Assembly (NCBI GenBank): GCA_021825925.1
Contig: JAKAFP010000004.1
Coordinates: 353,721 to 417,720 of the forward strand
Direction of reading: 5' to 3'
Source of the DNA: Chloroflexota bacterium
GTDB taxonomy: Bacteria; Chloroflexota; Anaerolineae; Anaerolineales; Anaerolineaceae
DNA length: 64,000 nt
Positions 44,406 to 54,039 of the stretch are shown piece after piece; the stretch's first letter is position 1, and every line of letters begins with the position of its first letter. The translations under genes were made by a program, and so were the position numbers. A model generated the notes under the pieces. It ran no database searches and was not told the DNA's origin. It worked only from the letters and a program-made list of their open reading frames with translations.

Positions 44406-45244
44406 GTCTCATGAACCTTCCTGAAATAGCGCAGACCTTGCCGCACGAACTGCTTGCGCGCTGGCAGACCCTGTTGGAATATTTTGAAAAACAACCGTCG
44501 GTGATCGTGGCCTTCTCTGGCGGAGTGGACAGCGCCCTGTTGTGCGCCGCTGCTTATGCAGCCCTCGGGGATCGCATGTTGGCCCTGACGATTCATTCAC
44601 CGGTGGAATCCGCAGAAAGCATCGAAGTTGCCAAAGCATTTGCCGCCCAAGTGGGCTTCACTCACCGGGTGATCGAATTCAACGACCTAGAAAATCCCGC
44701 TTTCGTGGCAAACCCACCTGGCCGCTGCTACGTGTGCAAAAAAGCACGCTTTGAAGCGCTGATCGAATTAGCAAAAAGAGAAGAGTTTACCACCCTGGTT
44801 GAGGGTACCAACGCAGACGACGTGGATGATTATCGCCCCGGGCGCAAAGCCGTGCTCGAACTCGGCATTCAAAGTCCGCTGCTGGACCTGGGTTTTTCGA
44901 AAAACGAGATACGCTCGCTATTGAAAGCCATGGGGTTGCCCAACTGGAACCGGCCCAGCGCCCCTTGTTTTGCCACACGCTTTCCTTATGGATCACCGGT
45001 CACTCAAAAAGGTCTGGATCAGGTGATTTCCGGCGAGGCCTTCATGCGCGACCTCGGCTTTGAGGCCATCCGCGTGCGTCATCACGGTGACACCGTGAAG
45101 TTGGAAGTGGATCCGGATCAATTTGAGGGCTACATCACCCACCGCCAGCAGATCCTTGAATTCTTTACCGGCTTGGGATTCCGTTATATTACCGCCGACC
45201 TGGCAGGTTACCGCCGGGGAAGCCTGAATGAGGTATTGAAATGA
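44402..45244 (+). CDS. larE: Sulfur transferase LarE
   Basis: 280 residues; GTG at 44402 overlaps the larB stop (GTGA), and ATG 44411 is the alternative start. PP-loop ATPase motif VAFSGGVDSALLCAAAY. LarE adenylates the dicarboxylate and inserts sulfur, in some species sacrificing its own Cys. The corresponding Cys is in PSAPCFATRFPYG, and NPPGRCYVCKKARFEAL adds a CxxC. Whether sulfur comes from the protein Cys or from an iron-sulfur-bound sulfide cannot be told by eye. Confidence 0.93.
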   Translation: MSLMNLPEIAQTLPHELLARWQTLLEYFEKQPSVIVAFSGGVDSALLCAAAYAALGDRMLALTIHSPVESAESIEVAKAFAAQVGFTHRVIEFNDLENPAFVANPPGRCYVCKKARFEALIELAKREEFTTLVEGTNADDVDDYRPGRKAVLELGIQSPLLDLGFSKNEIRSLLKAMGLPNWNRPSAPCFATRFPYGSPVTQKGLDQVISGEAFMRDLGFEAIRVRHHGDTVKLEVDPDQFEGYITHRQQILEFFTGLGFRYITADLAGYRRGSLNEVLK

Positions 45245-46404
45245 AAATTGCCTACGCGGATTGTTTTTCAGGTATCAGCGGCGACATGTTCCTGGCTGCC
45301 CTGCTGGATGCGGGTTTGCCGCTTGAAGTTTTGCAGAAAAATATTGACCTGCTGAAACTACCCGAACAAATGGAGTTAAAACTGAGCGAAACCCATAAAG
45401 GCGCCTTGCGGGCTGCAAACCTCGAGGTCATTGTTCCACACAGCCACAACCACCGCCACCTCGCGGATATTTTGGGGATCATCAACACGAGCGCACTTTC
45501 AGAGAAAGTAAAAACTACCGCTGCGAAGATCTTTAACTTGTTGGCCGAAGCGGAATCACGTGTCCACGGCGAACCGATTGAACACATCCATTTTCACGAA
45601 GTCGGAGCGCTCGATTCGATCGTGGATATCGTCGGCGCCGCCATCGGTCTGGACTATTTGGGCATCGAGCAGTTGTACGCCTCTCCACTTCCTTACGGCT
45701 CAGGCACCATCAACAGCGACCACGGTCTGCTGCCGCTGCCAGCCCCGGCTACCCTTGAAGTGCTGCGCCTGATCAAGGCGCCCCTCACCCCATCCTCCGC
45801 TGAGGTGGAACTGGTCACCCCAACCGGGGCAGCCATCCTGGGATCCATGGCCACGTTTTCACGTCCCAATATAGTGATGAGCCGCATCGGCATCGGTGCG
45901 GGCAAACGCGATCTCGAATGGCCCAATATTTTGCGCCTGATGATCGGCGAAGTACCCGAAGCGGATAAATCCGAAATGGTGCAGCTTGAAACCAACATTG
46001 ATGACATGAATCCGCAGTTCTTCGGCTACCTGATGGATCTGCTCTTTGCCTCCGGCGCCAGGGACGTCTTCATGACCCCCATCCACATGAAGAAAAATCG
46101 TCCCGGCATTCTGTTGGGTGTGATCGCCTTCCGCAAAGACGAAGCCGCGCTGGCCGAACTGCTGCTGCGTGAAACCACCACCCTTGGGTTGCGCGTGCAG
46201 CCCATCGGTCGTTACGAAGCCAGCCGTGAATTCCGCCAGCTTGAAACGCGTTTCGGAATGGTCACCCTCAAAGCCAAGATCCTGGATGGCAAGGTCATTC
46301 ATGCAACACCTGAATATGAAGACTGCGTGCGACTGGCAAAAGAAAACCAGGTCAGCCTGCTCGACATTTACCACGAAGTTAACCATCTGATGAAATTGGA
46401 TTAA
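45241..46404 (+). CDS. larC: Nickel insertion protein LarC (single uninterrupted frame)
   Basis: 387 residues, starting in a 4-nt ATGA overlap with larE. LarC is a CTP-dependent cyclometallase that inserts nickel into the dithiolated pyridinium mononucleotide. Signatures: MKIAYADCFSGISGDMFLAALLDAGLP, HIHFHEVGALDSIVDIVGAAI, VELVTPTGAAIL, ETNIDDMNPQFFGYLMDLLF and RKDEAALAELLLRETTTLG. In Lactobacillus plantarum larC1 and larC2 are joined by frameshifting; here it is one frame. The client racemase larA is not in the window. Confidence 0.94.
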   Translation: MKIAYADCFSGISGDMFLAALLDAGLPLEVLQKNIDLLKLPEQMELKLSETHKGALRAANLEVIVPHSHNHRHLADILGIINTSALSEKVKTTAAKIFNLLAEAESRVHGEPIEHIHFHEVGALDSIVDIVGAAIGLDYLGIEQLYASPLPYGSGTINSDHGLLPLPAPATLEVLRLIKAPLTPSSAEVELVTPTGAAILGSMATFSRPNIVMSRIGIGAGKRDLEWPNILRLMIGEVPEADKSEMVQLETNIDDMNPQFFGYLMDLLFASGARDVFMTPIHMKKNRPGILLGVIAFRKDEAALAELLLRETTTLGLRVQPIGRYEASREFRQLETRFGMVTLKAKILDGKVIHATPEYEDCVRLAKENQVSLLDIYHEVNHLMKLD

Positions 46405-46437
46405 GCATTTACCAAACATTCTAGGAGGAACAAAACC

Positions 46438-47598
46438 ATGCAATACAGACCATTTGGAAAACTGGATTGGAAAGTCTCAGCACTCGGGTTCGGCGCCATG
46501 CGCCTGCCGATCCTGGACGGAAAAAGCAGCAACATTGATCAACCCAAAGCCACCGAAATGATACGCCACGCCATTGATAACGGTTTGAACTATCTTGATA
46601 CGGCTTATGTCTATCACGATCAAAAAAGCGAAGTTGCCGTGGGGATCGCATTAAAGGACGGCTACCGCGAACGGGTTAAGATCGCCACCAAGCTGCCCAT
46701 CTGGTTCGTTAAAACCACATCCGATTTTGACAGAATGCTTAACGAACAACTCGAACGGCTTCAGACGGATCACATTGATTTCTACCTGCTGCATGCCTTA
46801 AACAAGGATTCATGGCAAAAAATCCTGGACCTCAAATTGATCCAGGAAGCCGAGAAAGCCCTGGCTGACGGCCGCATTCGCCACCTCGGATTCTCCTTCC
46901 ACGACAAACTAGAAACCTTCAAGAAGATCGTGGATGGTTACGACAAATGGACCTTCTGCCAGATCCAGTACAACTTTATGGATACGGACTTCCAGGCCGG
47001 CAGAGAAGGATTGCAATATGCCGCCTCGAAAGGGCTGGCCGTGGTGGTCATGGAACCCCTGCGTGGTGGAAAATTGGCAGCAGATATCCCGGCTGCCCGC
47101 CCCTTGTGGGAGTCCGCACCGATCAAACGCACTCCGGCCGACTGGGCGCTGCAGTGGCTCTGGAATCAGCCCGAGGTTTCAACGGTGTTAAGTGGTATGA
47201 GCACGCTTGACCAGTTAAAAGAGAACCTTGCCTCTGCCGATATCTCCAAGGTCGGATTGCTCACCACTCAGGAACTGGAACTGGTTGAGAAGGTCAACAA
47301 GGTTTTGACTGCCCGCAGCCCGATCCCCTGCACGGCCTGCGAATACTGCCTGCCCTGCCCTAACAACGTCAATATCCCGCGTAACTTTGCCTCATACAAC
47401 AACGCGGCCATGTACAACGACATAGCCGACAGCCGTCTGGATTACAAAATGTGGATTCCTGATGGCGAAAAAGCCGCCCAGTGCATCCAATGCGACGAAT
47501 GCCTCGACAAATGTCCGCAGCAGATCGCCATCAGCACCTGGATGCCCGTGATTGACGGTGTCCTAGGCTTGGGTCATCCTTTCGTGGAAAAAGTTTAA
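46438..47598 (+). CDS. Aldo/keto reductase with C-terminal [4Fe-4S] motif
   Basis: 386 residues. The AKR barrel has GFGAMRLPIL, NYLDTAYVYHDQKSEVAVG (catalytic Asp/Tyr), IATKLP with Lys, and DFYLLHALNKDSW with His. The C-terminal part carries PCTACEYCLPCPNNVNIPRNF and QCIQCDECLDKCPQQIAI, a ferredoxin-like cysteine set of a known AKR subgroup in anaerobes. AGGAGG lies 9 nt before the ATG, 33 nt after larC, so it may be part of the lar transcript, hinting at a hydroxy- or oxo-acid substrate (inference). Confidence 0.9.
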   Translation: MQYRPFGKLDWKVSALGFGAMRLPILDGKSSNIDQPKATEMIRHAIDNGLNYLDTAYVYHDQKSEVAVGIALKDGYRERVKIATKLPIWFVKTTSDFDRMLNEQLERLQTDHIDFYLLHALNKDSWQKILDLKLIQEAEKALADGRIRHLGFSFHDKLETFKKIVDGYDKWTFCQIQYNFMDTDFQAGREGLQYAASKGLAVVVMEPLRGGKLAADIPAARPLWESAPIKRTPADWALQWLWNQPEVSTVLSGMSTLDQLKENLASADISKVGLLTTQELELVEKVNKVLTARSPIPCTACEYCLPCPNNVNIPRNFASYNNAAMYNDIADSRLDYKMWIPDGEKAAQCIQCDECLDKCPQQIAISTWMPVIDGVLGLGHPFVEKV

Positions 47599-47623
47599 TA
47601 AGCAGGAAAAGATTCCAAATGAT

Positions 47624-47657
47624 AAAAGGGTCCGGTGCAAACTCACCGGACCCTTTT
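47624..47657 (+). terminator. Rho-independent terminator of the lar/AKR unit
   Basis: AAAAGGGTCCGGTG / CACCGGACCCTTTT, 6-nt loop, then ATTCTTAA. Confidence 0.95.
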
Positions 47658-47788
47658 ATTCTTAATATTGCCGTAAAAACGCAACTATTATTTAGATATT
47701 TTTTATCATATTTCTTATATTAATCACGTATACTACTGATAAATAGAGAACACTTCTCTAATAGGATGGGATCAATTCAGGAGTCAGC

Positions 47789-48595
47789 ATGAAAATAGCA
47801 AACAAGGTTTTTGTTGTCACCGGCGGCGGCAATGGGATCGGTCGGCAGTTGGTGCTGCAATTGGTAAAAGGCGGCGCCCGTGTGGCCATCGTGGATATCA
47901 GTGAAGAAGGCATGAAAGAAACGGTTAGATTGGCTGGCCAGCTGGGGGACAAAATTTCCACCCATGTGGCCGATATAGCAGAAATAGCAACGGTTGAAGC
48001 CCTGCCGGAAAAAATCATTGCCATACACGGCAGCGTGGATGGGTTGGTTAACAATGCCGGCATTATCCAACCCTTTGTCAAGGTCACAGAGTTGACCTTT
48101 GCTCAAATTAATCGGGTCTTCCATGTCAATTTCACCGGCTTGATGGTCATGACCAAATCTTTTCTGCCTTACCTGCTCAAGCGGCCAGAAGCTCATTTGG
48201 TAAACCTTTCAAGCATGGGTGGGTTCCTGCCTGTACCTGGACAAACCATATACGGCGCATCCAAGGCCGCGGTTAAACTGTTCACTGAAGGGCTGCATTC
48301 AGAGCTTCTGGAAACCAACGTGCATGTCACCCTGGTATTCCCAGGCGCCATCAAAACCAATATTACCGTCAACTCAGGCTTGATGACCCAGGAACAGGCA
48401 GATAAACAGGATTCCGGTAAGTTTAAAATGACCGAACCGGATAAAGCCGCTGAAATGATCATCGCCGGCATCGAAAAGAATGCCTACCATGTGTTCGTCG
48501 GTAATGATTCTAAAATGATGGACTTTCTTGTCCGGTTGGCGCCCAAAAGGGCAGCCAAACTCATCTTTGATCAGATGAAATCTTTGCTGAAATAA
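47789..48595 (+). CDS. SDR-family NAD(P)-dependent oxidoreductase
   Basis: 268 residues. Rossmann motif VVTGGGNGIGRQLV, NNAGI, the catalytic Ser in LVNLSSMGGFLP and YGASK (YxxxK). AGGAG 7 nt before the ATG. A C-terminal extension with LVRLAPKRAAKLIF is typical of broad-spectrum SDRs acting on steroids, sugars or alcohols; substrate unknown. It is convergent with the KaiC-like gene across 49 nt of A/T-rich sequence. Confidence 0.9.
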   Translation: MKIANKVFVVTGGGNGIGRQLVLQLVKGGARVAIVDISEEGMKETVRLAGQLGDKISTHVADIAEIATVEALPEKIIAIHGSVDGLVNNAGIIQPFVKVTELTFAQINRVFHVNFTGLMVMTKSFLPYLLKRPEAHLVNLSSMGGFLPVPGQTIYGASKAAVKLFTEGLHSELLETNVHVTLVFPGAIKTNITVNSGLMTQEQADKQDSGKFKMTEPDKAAEMIIAGIEKNAYHVFVGNDSKMMDFLVRLAPKRAAKLIFDQMKSLLK

Positions 48596-48644
48596 AAAAT
48601 AAATAGATTCAAAAATAAACAACAAATCATTTGAAACAAAATGG

Positions 48645-51600
48645 CTATTTATTGTTTAACACTTCAACTTGGTCAGCTAAGGAATTAAGGATATTAATGA
48701 TGGATTGATCGTCATTAGGATTAAAAAGCAAGTCCTGTAAAGCATTGGCAAATGCATGTCTGACAATGGCGTAGTTGACAATTTTAGATCTCTTAATGGC
48801 ATTATCGTGGATTTCACGCACTCTATCCAGACTGATATCGGTACCCTGCCAGGCTTTTAAGTTTTTGCCATAAAAAGTTTGCCGCATAGGCAATCCGATC
48901 CCCCGATTGTAACGTTTAAAATCTTCAGTTTCATCACACAACATATTAATTACATTTTGTCCGAGTTGGATGCTCACAGATCCTTTAATTATCCCAAGGA
49001 ACCAATCCCCTGTAACACCACGCCCTGGTAATGGTTCAATATTAATCAATCTAGCCATTTTTGGATACTGGTTAATCAACTCTCTAATTTGTGAGTACCA
49101 ACAAAGATATACGGCTGAATCGGGCCGAACTGAACATTTTAAGGGTATTTGAAGTGGTTGTTTCTCAAACAATTCACTTATAGTTGTCTTATTTGTTTCC
49201 ATTATTTCATTAATTGGAACGTTATATTCTCTGGATTTCTCCAGTAAATCCAACTCGCCAACATATTCAATTTCAACCATGTTGGATTCCATGTTTGTCG
49301 GATTTATTAATATTTTTTTCGACCTTGACTGGATCAAGTTCGTAATAGCAACAACTTCATTCATGAATTCCGGGTTGGTAAAGTAATTTTGTAGTTTTGA
49401 TTTAGAAAAAATATTTTGTAGAAAATTCTCTTGTTCAATATCAATTTCAATCTTTGATTCCTTTAATCCTGAAAACAAAACATCCAGCAATACACACGAC
49501 ATTGATTCGTGCGATAAAACCCCGTAATCAAATCCTTCACGAATTGGGAATTCTTTTATTAACTTGATTTCATCTTTTTTATCTGAAATACCTTTAAAAA
49601 TTGCATCCCAGCTTCTAAAGGTTTTTTTTGGATCAGTGAATATATCTGAACGGTATGCTAATAGCAATACATTTCCATAATAAGGCCAACCTGAATTATT
49701 GTCCTGAACAATGAAATCTTCTCTCTTTAATTCTCGTTTACTATTATGTTGCTGTCCGCTTATACTTTGGATTGAACTATCTTCCTTTTTTTTGTGAGCA
49801 TTGTTAATCTTAACCAACGATTTGGTATAAGTTTCTCTACTTCCAAGAAACTCATCCAAAGTACAAACAACTGTTCGCTCGATGGGAGCGTCTTGTAAAA
49901 GATTAAATGAATCATACATAGATTCTGCCAGTCGGGTATCGAAAGTATTTACACTAACATCCGAGACTTGATCAACGTTATTTCGTCTTTCATTATAAGG
50001 ATGGGTTGGTTTCGCCAACGCAAACTGCAACAGCTTTTCCACCTCTTGATTGTATATTCTTGTTTCTGAAGAGGCCTCCATCATATGCAAAGAAAGTCCG
50101 GGACGGTGAATTCTCTGTGTCTCAAACCCTACAAGACCTTGCAAAAATAACAAGTCAAGAACAAAAGGTGAAGGAAATGTTGAGTCCAATTTCTTTTTAT
50201 ATTTTACATTTTGTAATTGTGATAATTCCTTGGAATTTTCAGGTTTACGATATTCCTCCAGGAGCGCTTGATCTTCATTTTTATCTGATTTGACCCTTTC
50301 ACCAGATCTCAATGGCTCCTCATCATTTTCTGGTATTTCTGTTTCCCCTTGATCTTCAACTTCTTCAATTCTAATAACACCTGGAACAGGTTCCCGCATT
50401 CCTGCTTCTTTGCTCATTCTGACAACCAATCCTTCGCCAGATACAATCACATATTTGTCACCAAAAATGTCGCAGTTTTTGCAAGTGATAACTGTGTCAG
50501 CCAAAGCAGATGCTCTATTGACATATTCATTCGCTTCAACAAGGTCACCAGTTGTTCCATTAATTACAAGACTAACATCAAAACTGCGCATTAAATGTAT
50601 AAAAGAGGGTAAAAAAAGATCTCCTGCAGTTTTGCTGTTTTTGAGAAAAGGATAAGAAATTCCAATCAGGCTGACGTCATCCAAAACTACACTTTTAATC
50701 GGTTTGTCTTTTTTAAATAATTGAAAAATGTCCCTCACAATTTGGACGAATTCTTCAGCTAAAAGCATACCCTCACCAAAATCTAATTCTATTATCCTTG
50801 GACCATTTTCTTCAAATTCCCATTCAACCTCATTGATTTTTACTGACTTCTGATAATCACTAAACCGATTGCCATGTTTTGGTTTGATTAACTTATCTTG
50901 AATGCAGCCAAGTCTTTTTAACCGATCTTTTTCTTCAGGGAATTCCTCTAGGCCGATTTTTGTATAGTGCAATAGTCCTTCATTTAACCTTATTTTGTGA
51001 AGATTGAACGAGGGCTTATCTTGTAATTTAATTAATAGAACACTGCTATTACTTAATAATCCCCGAATGAGGAAATTTTCTGAAATTGACGATTTAAACG
51101 TGGCTTTTGGACCTTCAATAGCAACTACACTAGTGCGTAAAAAATTCGTCGGTAATAAATCATTAATCCCATTTATTCCAAAATCAAATAGTTCTGTTAC
51201 AGAATTACTGTTTTCAACAACCTTATCTTTTTCATTCTCCTTAACAATATTTAATTGCTTTGATTCTTCTATAGAGTCTGTATTTTGTTTATACTGTGCT
51301 CCATTTGCAGGACTGGTAGCCGGGTCTCCTTTTTCGACAACCGCATTACTATTTTGACCAATAACTGAAACCAAATAATGTAAAGAAGGAAAGATGTTGT
51401 ATGCAGGTTGAAAATCAGATTTTAGGGGATCTTTAGGTTGCTGCGGATCAAAATCGTGTAGACGATATGGATGTCGCCCATAAACTTGATGTTGATAACG
51501 TGATTTCTCTATTTCAAGATATCTTGTGAAATAGCCGTGATCTTCACTCATTTGAAGGTCGATTATGGTATCAGCCATGTATTCAATGGTATTTTGGTGC

Positions 51601-52367
51601 ATATTACTTAATGCTTGTGGAGACGCCCCGTCGTTTACTTCAAGAATAAAAACGCCAATGATCTGATGACGTTTAAAAAGATCAAATATTCGAAATAGTT
51701 CTTCCCTTTCCAGCATATGATCGCCAAAAGTATTTAAGCTGTCTATCACAATCAACTTCAGTTTTTGAACTTTCTTTGTCTCTTCATCTTTTGCTCTTTC
51801 ATTGATTCGATCAACGGCTTCTAAAAAGATTTCAAGTTGGTGGTATCTCTCCCAAAAAAGACTATTTTCTTTTGAGTCGTCAACTGAAATACTTCGTGGA
51901 GATAACGAAGGCAGTAAAACAATTGGTTTAGAAGGTGTTACTACCTCGTTTTTATCATTAACCGTAGTTAAAACACCTTCCAAAAAATCTCCCAATTCTT
52001 TAGATGAAGCTGATTCATCCAAATCGTTTAACTCTTTCATTGGTTTGAGCCACTTATTCCATCCAAATAATTCGGCTTTTTTCAAAATATGATCAATTTG
52101 TTCCTCCAGGCTAAAATACGCTGCGGAACAATCGTTATTATTTTGAGTACAAGAAACCGCCATTTGAAGTGCTAAGGTGGATTTACCGGTACCTGGCCTG
52201 CCTTTTATAATAATATTGCCTGATCCAGCTTTTAAAGCATCTGGCAGTTGAATGGCGTCGAGTTTGTGATCAATACCTTTTCGTTGCCTTCTTTCATCAA
52301 AATCGTCTGGTTTACACTTGCGATTTAGCAACAAATCAAGCGGATAACCTAATGAGATGCCTGTCAT
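48645..52367 (-). CDS. Giant double KaiC-like ATPase fused to a solute-binding-protein-like domain
   Basis: 1240 residues, no signal peptide. ATPase 1 (about 1-305): Walker A GRPGTGKST (56-64), a KaiC-style acidic pair in FSLEEQ (88-89), Walker B KLIVIDS (204-210). ATPase 2 (about 390-655): Walker A-like GPKATFKSS (419-427, the GK Gly replaced by Phe), Walker B KSVVLDD (558-564), with no acidic pair where KaiC has one. An acidic linker follows (665-715). The last 500 residues resemble family-1 extracellular solute-binding proteins: GWPYYGNVLLLAYRSDIF (893-910) with RSWDAIF, and later EPLPGRGVTGDWFLGIIKGS then IGLPMRQTFYG. That fold is normally exported, yet here it is joined to cytoplasmic ATPases. 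A/T-rich codon use contrasts with neighbours. It starts 5 nt after the HD-protein gene. Function unknown; signalling or anti-phage roles are guesses. Confidence 0.75.
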   Translation of the reverse strand: MTGISLGYPLDLLLNRKCKPDDFDERRQRKGIDHKLDAIQLPDALKAGSGNIIIKGRPGTGKSTLALQMAVSCTQNNNDCSAAYFSLEEQIDHILKKAELFGWNKWLKPMKELNDLDESASSKELGDFLEGVLTTVNDKNEVVTPSKPIVLLPSLSPRSISVDDSKENSLFWERYHQLEIFLEAVDRINERAKDEETKKVQKLKLIVIDSLNTFGDHMLEREELFRIFDLFKRHQIIGVFILEVNDGASPQALSNMHQNTIEYMADTIIDLQMSEDHGYFTRYLEIEKSRYQHQVYGRHPYRLHDFDPQQPKDPLKSDFQPAYNIFPSLHYLVSVIGQNSNAVVEKGDPATSPANGAQYKQNTDSIEESKQLNIVKENEKDKVVENSNSVTELFDFGINGINDLLPTNFLRTSVVAIEGPKATFKSSISENFLIRGLLSNSSVLLIKLQDKPSFNLHKIRLNEGLLHYTKIGLEEFPEEKDRLKRLGCIQDKLIKPKHGNRFSDYQKSVKINEVEWEFEENGPRIIELDFGEGMLLAEEFVQIVRDIFQLFKKDKPIKSVVLDDVSLIGISYPFLKNSKTAGDLFLPSFIHLMRSFDVSLVINGTTGDLVEANEYVNRASALADTVITCKNCDIFGDKYVIVSGEGLVVRMSKEAGMREPVPGVIRIEEVEDQGETEIPENDEEPLRSGERVKSDKNEDQALLEEYRKPENSKELSQLQNVKYKKKLDSTFPSPFVLDLLFLQGLVGFETQRIHRPGLSLHMMEASSETRIYNQEVEKLLQFALAKPTHPYNERRNNVDQVSDVSVNTFDTRLAESMYDSFNLLQDAPIERTVVCTLDEFLGSRETYTKSLVKINNAHKKKEDSSIQSISGQQHNSKRELKREDFIVQDNNSGWPYYGNVLLLAYRSDIFTDPKKTFRSWDAIFKGISDKKDEIKLIKEFPIREGFDYGVLSHESMSCVLLDVLFSGLKESKIEIDIEQENFLQNIFSKSKLQNYFTNPEFMNEVVAITNLIQSRSKKILINPTNMESNMVEIEYVGELDLLEKSREYNVPINEIMETNKTTISELFEKQPLQIPLKCSVRPDSAVYLCWYSQIRELINQYPKMARLINIEPLPGRGVTGDWFLGIIKGSVSIQLGQNVINMLCDETEDFKRYNRGIGLPMRQTFYGKNLKAWQGTDISLDRVREIHDNAIKRSKIVNYAIVRHAFANALQDLLFNPNDDQSIINILNSLADQVEVLNNK

Positions 52368-52372
52368 AATAA

Positions 52373-53917
52373 TTAGTCCTCCACCCTTGCAAAATTCGTG
52401 TTTGCTAGTTTTTCCAATTTTATGATCTTATCATCCACATATTTTTCTTCTTGTTGATTATTACGACTTGATACCCTTTTCCACTTCCAATGATCTTCAC
52501 CAGCCCAAATGAGTAGTTTGTCCGAATCTGAAGTTGTCTTGTCTTCTTCCTCTAATAATATACAAATCCTTCGTACGGCAACCTTTAATCGTTCAAGATT
52601 TGGTTCTCTCACATCTGACGCAAGTGTTTTATAAGAGAAATATCCTGGGTTCAGAATCGTTGAACTCAATTTCAACATACTTTTTATAACCCTTGACAAA
52701 TAACTCCACGAAAAGATTGGTTCAATTGTTTCAATTCCTTGGTCGGTATAGAGGTGTTCCTCATAATCAATGACCCAATCTTTTATTCTGACCCCGTTTG
52801 CAGCAAGTTCATTTTTAATTAAATTCAGAGAATTCTTATTAATGACAACATCGCTTATAACCATCGCCAACAATTTATTGGGGGTCCATTCTGCATCATC
52901 ATTTCCAATTTCAACAAACAAGAAATGCCACATAATGAGCCAATCAGGCTCCAAGAATCTGCTTCCCGTTAGTTTCTCAATTAATGGACTGGTAAACGAA
53001 TAGTCCGCAATCAGTTTTTTAACTTTTTCGTTTTTAATAATTTTCTCAATATCAAGTGGTGAATCCTTGTTCTCAAAATGAATACCTTTAATAACATTAA
53101 TAATTTCAGTTTGTTTGGTTTCCAGTTTTTTATTGCGACTATAGACGTACACAGGTTCAATAGTTGATACCTTTTTTTCAAATAAAGATTCACTCAAAAC
53201 GGTTCGAATCATTTGTTTATGTGGATCCAAGTACACTCCACTGATCACATTACGAAAAGCCCCAACAATTTTCATGGGTCTTCCTGACCGGATGTATTGC
53301 GGTAACACGCGAGTATAAGCTCCATCCATGTGATCCACCAGAACTAATAGACAACCTAACCATTTTTCGCGCACCTCTCCATAAGGATCAACAATAACAT
53401 TAACTAAATCTTCTTCTTTGTCCCTCGTCCTATTTTCGTCACAATCATGGTAAGCACAGATTTTTCCGATGCTTTTTGCTAATTCGATTGAACAAATTCC
53501 AAGGTCATTCCATTCGTTTTTTACAATAAGCATAGATTGGTAGGGGTGAGAAGTTTTGTGTTGTTCTTTGATTATTTCCTCTTGCGTCAGAGTTGTAACA
53601 GTGCCACCTTTGGCGGTATCTTCTTTTTTCTCCGCTTTTATGTATCCAATATCATGAAAGAGTATTGCCGACAAAATTACATAAATCTCAGTCGCCGAAA
53701 TAAAAGCTTTCTTCCTATCCAACGCCAGAGGCTCGAAACCAAATATTACCTGATCAAGGTAAGTTTCGAGATTTCTCAAATGCGGATATGAGTTGTAAGA
53801 ATCATTTTTTGCTCCCAAAGCCGGAAGCCATTCATTCCTGGCTATTTCCCAGCTTCGTTCCAAAGCTGCACACAACTCTGGCGCCTCTGTTCTAAGCCGG
53901 TCTCGGAGTTTATTCAT
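52373..53917 (-). CDS. HD-domain phosphohydrolase-like protein partnered with the KaiC-like gene
   Basis: 514 residues. The N-terminal third is an HD domain: His46 in SYPHLRNLETYL, His88-Asp89 in AILFHDIGYIKA, His124 in KTSHPYQSML, His157 in CAYHDCDEN and Asp195 in LVLVDHMDGAYTR. The full set of metal ligands argues for an active enzyme, possibly on a nucleotide second messenger. It recalls HD-CE-type proteins predicted in conflict systems, an association I cannot verify here. The remaining 300 residues are of unknown fold. First gene of a two-gene operon; AAGGGGG precedes the ATG. Confidence 0.72.
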   Translation of the reverse strand: MNKLRDRLRTEAPELCAALERSWEIARNEWLPALGAKNDSYNSYPHLRNLETYLDQVIFGFEPLALDRKKAFISATEIYVILSAILFHDIGYIKAEKKEDTAKGGTVTTLTQEEIIKEQHKTSHPYQSMLIVKNEWNDLGICSIELAKSIGKICAYHDCDENRTRDKEEDLVNVIVDPYGEVREKWLGCLLVLVDHMDGAYTRVLPQYIRSGRPMKIVGAFRNVISGVYLDPHKQMIRTVLSESLFEKKVSTIEPVYVYSRNKKLETKQTEIINVIKGIHFENKDSPLDIEKIIKNEKVKKLIADYSFTSPLIEKLTGSRFLEPDWLIMWHFLFVEIGNDDAEWTPNKLLAMVISDVVINKNSLNLIKNELAANGVRIKDWVIDYEEHLYTDQGIETIEPIFSWSYLSRVIKSMLKLSSTILNPGYFSYKTLASDVREPNLERLKVAVRRICILLEEEDKTTSDSDKLLIWAGEDHWKWKRVSSRNNQQEEKYVDDKIIKLEKLANTNFARVED

Positions 53918-54039
53918 CCATACCCCCTTTTTATGCTACATTGAAATAGACCATTCGCTTTTACCCCTGGAGCATTATTGACTGTTAATACCTGCCCTAA
54001 GCTTATACAGTTAACAATAATAGAAGTACTATACATGAA

